Part shown: in pieces, positions 52,646 to 58,867 of the stretch
Layout: each line of letters starts with the position of its first letter
Numbering within the stretch: position 1 is the stretch's first letter
Source: an uncultured Candidatus Neoarthromitus sp.
GTDB lineage: Bacteria; Bacillota; Clostridia; Clostridiales; Clostridiaceae
Direction of reading: 5' to 3'
Assembly: GCA_937890765.1 (NCBI GenBank)
Contig: CALADQ010000023.1
Coordinates: 9,427 to 73,426, forward strand
Length of the DNA: 64,000 nucleotides
Notes under the pieces: model-generated
What the model saw: only the letters and a program-made list of their open reading frames with translations
The model's database searches: none
What the model was told of the DNA's origin: nothing
Made by a program: the position numbers and the translations under genes

Positions 52646-53023
52646 ATGGGGATTTTTAATACTTTAATGGGAAATGCTTCGAGCACTGATACTAATAATT
52701 TGGATTCTCGTGTTAAAGAATTTTTACTTGAAGATGAAAGTGTCGCTTATGTGTTTTCTTATGTTAGGGATATGATTTTGTTCACAAATTACAGAATCAT
52801 TTTCGTGGATAAGCAAGGGGTAACTGGAAAGAAAATTGAATTCCGTTCAATTCCATACAAAAGTATAAATAGATTTTCTATTGAAACTAGTGGTCATTTT
52901 GATGATGACTCAGAACTTAAATTGTGGCTTAGCGGAAATTCAGAACCTATAATCATTGAATTTTCTAAAGATAAAAATATTTACGAAGTTGAAAAAATTA
53001 TTGCAAAATCTATATGTTCTTAA
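52646..53023 (+). CDS. Bacterial PH-domain protein
   Basis: Encodes 125 residues. The pattern FLLEDESVAYVFSYVRDMILFTNYRIIFVDKQG followed by SIPYKSINRFSIET and a C-terminal helix is that of bacterial PH (bPH) proteins of the small soluble group. Their role is unknown. AAGGAG precedes ATG 52646. A DUF1292 gene follows 25 nt later, probably on the same transcript. Confidence 0.82.
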   Translation: MGIFNTLMGNASSTDTNNLDSRVKEFLLEDESVAYVFSYVRDMILFTNYRIIFVDKQGVTGKKIEFRSIPYKSINRFSIETSGHFDDDSELKLWLSGNSEPIIIEFSKDKNIYEVEKIIAKSICS

Positions 53024-53048
53024 TTTGAAAATGAGGGAAATTTATTTT

Positions 53049-53306
53049 ATGATATATTCTAAAGATGATAAATTTTTTATGGATTTTAAAGGAGAAAATG
53101 GGGAAAAAATAACTCTCGAAGTTATCACAGAATTGTTTATTGATAAAAATAAATATTTAATTCTTTGTGAAGACGACGATTATTCTGAAGATGCTTTTGT
53201 TGTTAAAGAAAATGTTGTTGATGGAAATATTGAATATATTTTTGTCGAAGATGAAGAAGAGTTTTTGAGAGTTAGGAAAGAATACAAAAAAATTATATAT
53301 GATTAG
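53049..53306 (+). CDS. DUF1292-family small acidic protein
   Basis: Encodes 85 residues, acidic and beta-rich. The order KITLEVITELFIDKNKYLIL, then DDYSEDAFVVKE and FVEDEEEFLRVRKEY is the DUF1292 pattern. The function is unknown. I start at ATG 53049, 10 nt after GAGGGA; the in-frame ATG at 53031 would contain that site. Confidence 0.8.
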   Translation: MIYSKDDKFFMDFKGENGEKITLEVITELFIDKNKYLILCEDDDYSEDAFVVKENVVDGNIEYIFVEDEEEFLRVRKEYKKIIYD

Positions 53307-53540
53307 ATAAATTTTTTCTGCAGTTAACGTAAGGCTTTTATGCTTAACCTACATTTTAAAATAGGGATTTCTAAAATTAGCAATGATGTCATGCTTCCAG
53401 TTTTCGTAAGCGGAGTAGGCAGAGAAATGCTATGAAGATTGCCCACTTGTTGGAGAACAGGTCTTAAGTTTATAAGTCAACGTCTCTGTGGATTAATTAA
53501 TTTTTAGAGCTTAGAATTTATTCTAAGCTCTTTGATTTTT
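53307..53540 (+). ncRNA. Candidate small structured RNA (6S-like possibility) ending in a terminator
   Basis: This gap has no open frame but looks structured and is unlike its AT-rich neighbours. ACTTGTT/AACAGGT (53445-53451, 53456-53462) forms a hairpin with a GGAG loop, and a bulged AGCA-TGA/TCA-TGCT hairpin lies near 53379-53396. TTCGTAAGCGG (53403-53413) resembles the TTCGCAAGCGG stretch near the 5' end of E. coli 6S RNA. A 3' terminator follows at 53506-53538. A weak -10-like TAAAAT at 53357 would give an RNA of about 170 nt. The 6S identity is tentative. Confidence 0.4.
53506..53538 (+). terminator. Terminator of the candidate RNA/DUF1292 transcript
   Basis: An 11-bp perfect stem (53506-53516 with 53521-53531), TTTA loop, then TTTGATTTTTT. 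On the minus strand the stem is followed by A-rich sequence, so it acts rightward. Confidence 0.85.
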
Positions 53541-54177
53541 TATGGTTGTAAATTATAAATGAATACAATGTTAAAGAAATCAATGTTATTAATAAGGTTA
53601 TAATCATAACAAAAAATGAAAATTTGTTTAAGAATAGCGAAGTTAACAAAATTAAAATTCCGCTTATTACAAATAAAAATCCTCCTAATCTGTGAGTTTT
53701 CATCCAAACATCGTCATCATACAAAGTCCAAGGAAGTTTTATTCCAACTGTAAAATTCCTTTTGCATTTTGGCAAATAGTTACCTATTAAAATAAAAATT
53801 ATTGAGAAAAATATTGGCATGAGCATTTCGATTCTTAAATTGTATCCGAAGGAAATTAAAATTGTTGAACAAACTAGTATTAATGATATTGATGGAATTA
53901 TAAATATTAAAATTTTGTTGAGATTTTTCGGTACGTTTTTCTTTTTTGGGTCATTGTATTTAATGAAAAGTGCAAAAATATTTGCCAAAAATAAAATCAT
54001 TGGATTTATGATTAAAAATATTTTTGATGCGTGTGAAGTCACTTCTCCTTTAAAGTTAAAGTGCATTGGAATTTCTTCGGGAAGTTTTTTGTAAAAAATT
54101 ATCGCAATAAATACTGGAACTAAACACAAAATTGATGAAATCAAAAATGATTTATTTATTTTTCTCTTTTTCATCAT
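53518..54177 (-). CDS. SdpI-family membrane protein (DUF1648 plus SdpI domain)
   Basis: A 219-residue polytopic protein with about six helices. An N-terminal DUF1648-like part (YKKLPEEIPMHFNFKGE) is followed by the SdpI domain with NFTVGIKLPWTLYDDDVWMKTHRLGG, the family's best signature. In Bacillus SdpI gives immunity to the SdpC toxin and sequesters SdpR. Here the gene overlaps an ArsR-type regulator by 26 nt, as in sdpRI, but no sdpC-like toxin gene is visible. The start is ATG 54177 behind GGAGGTGG. Confidence 0.88.
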   Translation of the reverse strand: MMKKRKINKSFLISSILCLVPVFIAIIFYKKLPEEIPMHFNFKGEVTSHASKIFLIINPMILFLANIFALFIKYNDPKKKNVPKNLNKILIFIIPSISLILVCSTILISFGYNLRIEMLMPIFFSIIFILIGNYLPKCKRNFTVGIKLPWTLYDDDVWMKTHRLGGFLFVISGILILLTSLFLNKFSFFVMIITLLITLISLTLYSFIIYNHKKSKSLE

Positions 54178-54436
54178 TACCACCTCCAATTTCAGATAGC
54201 CAAAGAATAACTTCCTCAAACACGGAAGTATTTATTTCGTAATATATAAAATTTTTGTATTTGGTTTCAAATATTAGTTCTGCATTTTTTAAAATCGAAA
54301 GATGATAAGAAATTGTTGCTGGATTCAAATCAAAATTTTTGCAAATATCGCCTGCTGAAAGTTTATTTTTCTTTAAAATTTTTAAAATTTCTCTTCTAAC
54401 AGGGTCTGATAATGCTTTAAATGTTTCTTTTAGCAC
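54152..54436 (-). CDS. ArsR-family regulator (SdpR-like autorepressor)
   Basis: A 94-residue winged-helix repressor (FKALSDPVRREILKILKK, then AGDICKNFDLNPATISYHLSIL). No metal-binding Cys motif (CVC) is present, so it is not a metal sensor; the pairing with SdpI points to SdpR. The start is GTG 54436 with AGGAGG 11 nt upstream. Its promoter is flanked by two identical dyad operators. Confidence 0.87.
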   Translation of the reverse strand: MLKETFKALSDPVRREILKILKKNKLSAGDICKNFDLNPATISYHLSILKNAELIFETKYKNFIYYEINTSVFEEVILWLSEIGGGNDEKEKNK

Positions 54437-54463
54437 ATCTACAAATTCCTCCTGTAATTTGAT

Positions 54464-54523
54464 ATTTATCTAAATAGATTATATTTTTATCATCGTTTAT
54501 TGTCAATATCTATTTAGATAAAT
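54464..54523 (-). promoter_or_regulatory. sdpRI-like promoter flanked by two inverted identical operators
   Basis: On the minus strand, TTGACA (54506-54501), a 17-nt spacer and TATAAT (54483-54478) form a perfect consensus promoter. ATTTATCTAAATAGAT (54464-54479) and its exact complement (54508-54523) flank it; each half contains the 12-bp dyad ATCTA-ww-TAGAT. One copy overlaps the -10 and the other lies just upstream of the -35. Confidence 0.85.
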
Positions 54524-54620
54524 TTCAAAATATTATTTTCATTGAAGAAAAAATTTGAATTATATATACTTGAATTATAGAATTTTCAGGTTTTTATATG
54601 TTGAAAGGAATAAAGTTCTT

Positions 54621-54788
54621 ATGAAAGAAATGATTGATAGGATAAATTATTTGTATCACAAAAATAAAAATGTTGGGTTGACTTCCGAGGAAAAAGCTGA
54701 TCAAGAAAAATTGAGAAAGGAATATGTGAAAATAATTAAAGGAAATTTTGAAAAGCAACTTATGAACTACAAAAAGAAAGGGGATTAA
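54621..54788 (+). CDS. DUF896-family small protein (YnzC-like)
   Basis: A 55-residue helical-hairpin protein with the DUF896 pattern INYLYHKNKNVGLTSEEKAD, then EKLRKEYVKIIKGN. Its function is unknown; the Bacillus member is under SOS control in one case. The start is ATG 54621 behind AAAGGAA. hprK begins 2 nt after its stop. Confidence 0.85.
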   Translation: MKEMIDRINYLYHKNKNVGLTSEEKADQEKLRKEYVKIIKGNFEKQLMNYKKKGD

Positions 54789-54790
54789 AT

Positions 54791-55702
54791 ATGTCAGTTA
54801 AGGTTAGTGAATTAATCGAAAAATTTGGATTCGAAGTTATTTCTTATGGAAATCCTTCTGTTGAAATAAAAAGCACTGAAATAAATCGTCCTGGTTTGCA
54901 ATTTGCAGGTTATTATTCTTATTTTTCTAGCGAAAGAATTCAAGTAATTGGAATGACTGAATGGTCTTACATGAAATCTTTGCCAAGAGAAGTTTGTTAC
55001 GATAGATTCAGAGAATTTTTAGAAAAGGATACGCCTTGCATTATTGTTACGAATAGTCTTGAAATACCACAAGCTTTAATTACATATGCAAAAAAATATA
55101 ATAGAATTATTTTGAGAACTGAGCAAGGTACGACGAGAGTTATAAGTAGATTAAAAAGATATTTGGATTCTAGGCTTGCCCCTGAAACGCGAGTTCACGG
55201 TGTGCTTTTGGATATTTACGGTTGTGGGATTTTAATAACTGGCGATAGCGGAATTGGTAAAAGTGAAACGGCTCTTGAATTAATAAAACGTGGACACAGA
55301 ATAGTTTCTGATGATGCCGTTGACTTTAAAGAAATAGATAGGGAAGTTATAGGATATTGTCCTTATATAACTTTTGGTATGCTTGAAGTTAGAGGAGTTG
55401 GAATAATAGATGTAACGGCAATTTATGGACTTTCGTCGGTTCTTGAAACGAAAAAATTAGATTTAATAATTGAACTTGAACATTGGGATGATAAAGAATC
55501 TTATGATAGATTGGGAATAGAAGATTTATATAAAGATGTTTTAGGTGTAAAAATAAAATTAATACGAATACCTATAAGGCCAGGTCGAAATGTTTCTATA
55601 CTAGTGGAAGCGGCGGCGGCAAATTATAGATACAAGTTAATGGGAAAGCCTGATGCGGTTGATGTAATTGGTGAGAGAATGCTTAATAAATCAAAATCGT
55701 AA
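54791..55702 (+). CDS. hprK: HPr kinase/phosphorylase
   Basis: A 303-residue bifunctional enzyme that phosphorylates HPr on Ser46 and controls carbon catabolite repression in Firmicutes. The Walker A is GDSGIGKSE (151-159), and the HprK signature region EVRGVGIIDV follows. The N-terminal regulatory domain is complete. The GGGGATT at the end of the DUF896 gene serves as ribosome-binding site. No HPr or PTS gene is in the window. Confidence 0.96.
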   Translation: MSVKVSELIEKFGFEVISYGNPSVEIKSTEINRPGLQFAGYYSYFSSERIQVIGMTEWSYMKSLPREVCYDRFREFLEKDTPCIIVTNSLEIPQALITYAKKYNRIILRTEQGTTRVISRLKRYLDSRLAPETRVHGVLLDIYGCGILITGDSGIGKSETALELIKRGHRIVSDDAVDFKEIDREVIGYCPYITFGMLEVRGVGIIDVTAIYGLSSVLETKKLDLIIELEHWDDKESYDRLGIEDLYKDVLGVKIKLIRIPIRPGRNVSILVEAAAANYRYKLMGKPDAVDVIGERMLNKSKS

Positions 55703-55722
55703 AAATTATTTTTTGTATTTTC

Positions 55723-55758
55723 ACGAATAAGAATTTTAATTTTCTTATTCGTTTTTTT
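55723..55758 (+). terminator. Terminator after hprK
   Basis: An 11-bp perfect stem (55723-55733 with 55742-55752), 8-nt loop and 7 T. Confidence 0.9.
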
Positions 55759-55820
55759 GCATTTAAATTGTTTTAAGAGAAATACTAGTATAAATTATTA
55801 ATTTAGGCTTTAGAAGATGG

Positions 55821-56756
55821 GTGTTTAAGTTGGTTGTGTACAATATTTTAAAAGATTTTAAAGAAGAGGAAAGTTATAATTTCGATAGCGGTTTGTACTG
55901 GTTCATATTGAAGGAAAACGAAATTGATGATTTGCCTTTTAAAATTGATTGTGAATGTATACGTGAGAGTGGTTTTAACGAATTTTCCCAGATAAATTTT
56001 TACAATGAGTATACATTTTTGGCATTGAGCCTTATGGAGTTTGATGGGGTTAATTTGGTTTTTAGTTGCGTGAATATATTTTTTGGAAAAAATTATTTAA
56101 TAACGATTTATAACGGAGTTTCAGATGTTTTAATAAATTTAATAAGCGACTTGAAAGAAAATAAAAATTGTTTTGTTGTGAAAAACGACCCGAGAATTTC
56201 AACATTTTTGTATACGATTTTAGATAGGATAATTTTAAAAAATTATTCAGTCATTAATTCTCTAAGTTCAAAAGGCGACAAAATCGAAATTAGCATTTTG
56301 AAAAATGATTCACACAAAAATTTTGAGGAGCTTATAAGATTAAGAAGTCAAGTTTATAGAGTGAAAAAATTTTTAAATCCCATAAGGTACATAGGAGATT
56401 CGTTAATTCTAAATGAAAATAAAGTTCTTCATCCAAAAGACATTTTGCTTTTTGAAAAAATAAATGATAAATTTCAAAAACTTCTTTATTCAGTTGAAAA
56501 TTTAACACAACAACTTTCATTAGTAACGGAAGCTTACGAATCCGAAATTGCAAATAAAACAAATCAACTTATGAAAGTTTTTACTTTGGTTGCTTCGATT
56601 TTTTTGCCTTTGGATTTGCTAACAAGTTTTTTTGGAATGAGTTTTGAAATAATGCCTCTTAAACATTCGTGCTATTCTGTTTATATAATAACAGGAGTTA
56701 TGATTGTCATCGTGTCTATTCTTGTTATACTTTTTAAAAAGAAAGATTGGTTATAA
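55821..56756 (+). CDS. CorA-like divalent-cation transporter with altered GMN motif
   Basis: A 311-residue protein. A cytoplasmic N-terminal domain of about 240 residues ends in a long helix (VTEAYESEIANKTNQLMKVFTLVASIF), followed by two membrane helices and a Lys-rich tail (FKKKDWL), the CorA layout. The selectivity motif between the helices reads GMS (FGMSFEIMP) instead of GMN. Ion choice and activity are therefore uncertain. The start is GTG 55821; TTG 55830 is an alternative with GGGTG before it. Confidence 0.85.
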   Translation: MFKLVVYNILKDFKEEESYNFDSGLYWFILKENEIDDLPFKIDCECIRESGFNEFSQINFYNEYTFLALSLMEFDGVNLVFSCVNIFFGKNYLITIYNGVSDVLINLISDLKENKNCFVVKNDPRISTFLYTILDRIILKNYSVINSLSSKGDKIEISILKNDSHKNFEELIRLRSQVYRVKKFLNPIRYIGDSLILNENKVLHPKDILLFEKINDKFQKLLYSVENLTQQLSLVTEAYESEIANKTNQLMKVFTLVASIFLPLDLLTSFFGMSFEIMPLKHSCYSVYIITGVMIVIVSILVILFKKKDWL

Positions 56757-56854
56757 AATCGTAAAACATTTAAATAATTGTTATTGATATTAATTTATTT
56801 TTTGTATATAGTTATAGACGAATAAGTTATTTTTATTGCTTTAAGGGGGTTAAC

Positions 56855-58255
56855 ATGAGCGTTAAAAATTTTAAAACTAAAAGTGCTTGGCTTAAGTATG
56901 ATAAAAACGATTTAAATGAGCTTGAAAAGTTTTGCAATTTATATAAAGAATTTTTAAGTAAAAATAAAACTGAAAGAGAATGCGTTTCATATTTCATCGA
57001 CGTAGCTTCTAAAAACGGATTTAAAGATTTAAAGAGCGTTATCAAAAATGGAGAAAAATTAATTAAAGGCGATAAAGTTTATTATTCAAAAATGGATAAA
57101 AGTTTAATTCTTGCTGTAATCGGAAGTGAAGATGTTGAAAAAGGATTTAACATAATAGGTTCTCATTTAGATTCACCTAGAGTTGATTTGAAACCAACTC
57201 CTGTTTATGAGGCGGAAGGACTTTGTTTATTCGACACTCATTATTATGGAGGAATAAAAAAATATCATTGGGTTGCTAGGCCTATGTGTTTAAAGGGAGT
57301 TGTTGTTAAAGCAAATGGTGAGAAAATAACAATTAACATAGGTGATGATGAAAACGATCCATATTTGGGATTTTCTGATTTGTTACCACATCTTTGGAAA
57401 GACCAAGCCGTAAAAAAAGCTATGGAAGTTGTGGAAGGTGAACAACTTAATTTATTAGTTGGAAGTATTCCAGATGATAGCGAAGAAAAAGACAAAGTTA
57501 AAAACAGAATTTTATCTTTGATTTTTGAGAAATATGGAATAGAAGAAAGAGATTTTGTTTCTTCAGAACTTCAAGTTGTTCCTGCTGGACCTTCAAAAGA
57601 TTATGGACTCGATAGAAGTATGATAATTGGATATGGGCAAGATGATAGAGTTTGTGCGTTCACTTCTTTCATGGCTATGCTTAACATGAATGAAATTCCA
57701 AAAAGAACAAGTGTTTGTATTTTGGCTGATAAAGAAGAAATAGGAAGTGTTGGAGCGACGGGAATGCAATCGAGATTATTTGAGAATTTCACAGCAGAGT
57801 TAATAAATTCTTGCAGAGATTATTCGGATTTAGTTTTAAGGCGTTCTCTTCAAAATTCTTATATGTTATCAGCGGATGTTACTTGTGCTTACGACCCTAA
57901 TTTTCCAAACGAAACTCCAAAAATAAGCACGGCGTTTTTTGGAAAAGGAGTTACTATTTCTAAGTACACTGGTTCTAGAGGAAAAAGTAGTTGCAATGAT
58001 GCGAATCCTGAATTTATAGCAAAGTTAGTTGATTTATTTGAGAACAACAATGTAAGTTATCAATTTGGAGAACTTGGTAAAGTTGATCAAGGAGGAGGGG
58101 GAACAATTTCATATTTCTTAGCTAGATATGGAATGGAAGTTGTAGACATAGGAGTTCCACTTCACAGTATGCACGCACCTTGTGAAATTTCTTCAAAAGC
58201 AGACGTGTTTGAAACTTATAAATCTTATTTAAATTTTTATAAAAAGTTAGATTAA
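56855..58255 (+). CDS. M18-family zinc aminopeptidase
   Basis: A 466-residue cytosolic dodecameric aminopeptidase. Metal and catalytic sites are visible in IIGSHLDSPR, GYGQDDRVCAF, ADKEEIGSVGATG and PLHSMHAPCE. The length and the DTHYYGGIKKYHW region place it in the larger M18 subgroup used by Clostridia. AAGGGGG precedes ATG 56855. It is a single-gene unit with a terminator. Confidence 0.95.
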   Translation: MSVKNFKTKSAWLKYDKNDLNELEKFCNLYKEFLSKNKTERECVSYFIDVASKNGFKDLKSVIKNGEKLIKGDKVYYSKMDKSLILAVIGSEDVEKGFNIIGSHLDSPRVDLKPTPVYEAEGLCLFDTHYYGGIKKYHWVARPMCLKGVVVKANGEKITINIGDDENDPYLGFSDLLPHLWKDQAVKKAMEVVEGEQLNLLVGSIPDDSEEKDKVKNRILSLIFEKYGIEERDFVSSELQVVPAGPSKDYGLDRSMIIGYGQDDRVCAFTSFMAMLNMNEIPKRTSVCILADKEEIGSVGATGMQSRLFENFTAELINSCRDYSDLVLRRSLQNSYMLSADVTCAYDPNFPNETPKISTAFFGKGVTISKYTGSRGKSSCNDANPEFIAKLVDLFENNNVSYQFGELGKVDQGGGGTISYFLARYGMEVVDIGVPLHSMHAPCEISSKADVFETYKSYLNFYKKLD

Positions 58256-58260
58256 TTTTT

Positions 58261-58290
58261 AAGGCTATGAAATTTTTTCATAGCCTTTTT
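58261..58290 (+). terminator. Terminator after the M18 aminopeptidase gene
   Basis: A 12-bp perfect stem (58261-58272 with 58276-58287), short TTT loop and T-run. Confidence 0.9.
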
Positions 58291-58293
58291 GTG

Positions 58294-58321
58294 TTGACAT
58301 AAATTTTTGTGTTTGAGATAA
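58294..58321 (+). promoter_or_regulatory. Promoter at the head of the non-coding interval
   Basis: TTGACA (58294-58299), 16-nt spacer, GATAAT (58316-58321). It starts 4 nt after the M18 terminator and points into a region without genes. Confidence 0.7.
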
Positions 58322-58327
58322 TTAAAC

Positions 58328-58727
58328 TAAGCAGTGATTACTTTAGATAAGAATATATCGTTGAGGTTTAGTTATTTAACGACGGAATTCTATTGTTGAG
58401 AATGGCGTTTTAAAAAATTTGGTTTTTTAAATTTGACGAATGTGTATTGGAATTAGAAATTAAAATTTTTGATTCCAATATTTAAATAAGATTACATTAG
58501 TTCAATGAAAACTGAACCATTGTATAGATTGTAGAAATTTTTTTCGTAATTGTAGTTTAGTTTATTCAAAAAGTTACTAAATTACATATAAATTTTAAAG
58601 TTTGTTTCAAATTACAATTTACATTTTGATTTCTAGGTTTATATTTCTATTTCAATTTACGATGAAAATTTTTACTGTCGCCCTAAGTAGAGAGGATGTT
58701 AATCCATTTTGCTTAGGGTTTTTTTGT
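58328..58727 (+). ncRNA. Candidate non-coding RNA of about 400 nt, promoter to terminator
   Basis: There is no open frame with a ribosome-binding site in this stretch; the longest start-stop frames are 9 and 28 codons. It is bounded by a TTGACA/GATAAT promoter and a branched terminator (58681-58725). An extended stem of 15-17 bp lies at 58445-58480 (two G-U pairs), and TAGTTCA/TGAACCA-type pairing lies near 58500-58520. It lacks the conserved cores of tmRNA, RNase P RNA and SRP RNA as I know them. A cis leader for the surface-protein gene is unlikely, because that gene has its own promoter further down. Confidence 0.5.
58681..58725 (+). terminator. Terminator closing the candidate RNA
   Basis: CCCTAAG/CTTAGGG outer stem (58681-58687 with 58712-58718), inner GGAT/ATCC stem, then seven T. 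Confidence 0.88.
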
Positions 58728-58762
58728 TATTTCATAACTATTTTGTAATAATTATTAAAATC

Positions 58763-58791
58763 TTGATAACTATTAAAAAATATGTTAATAT
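58763..58791 (+). promoter_or_regulatory. Promoter of the large surface-protein gene
   Basis: TTGATA (58763-58768), 17-nt spacer, TAATAT (58786-58791). It gives a leader of about 70 nt with AGGAGGGGTG before the TTG start. Confidence 0.65.
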
Positions 58792-58867
58792 GTAAACAAT
58801 AATAAAATATATTTTAAAGCATATTAATAATTATGTCTTATGTTTTATGTTTTTAGGAGGGGTGTAG

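Noticed and set aside
52956..53048. Extended N-terminus of the DUF1292 protein
   Set aside because: The extension overlaps the PH-domain gene in another frame and does not match the family; ATG 53049 fits the domain start.
58661..58747. A 28-codon frame running through the terminator of the candidate RNA
   Set aside because: No ribosome-binding site, and the frame crosses the terminator stem and T-run.
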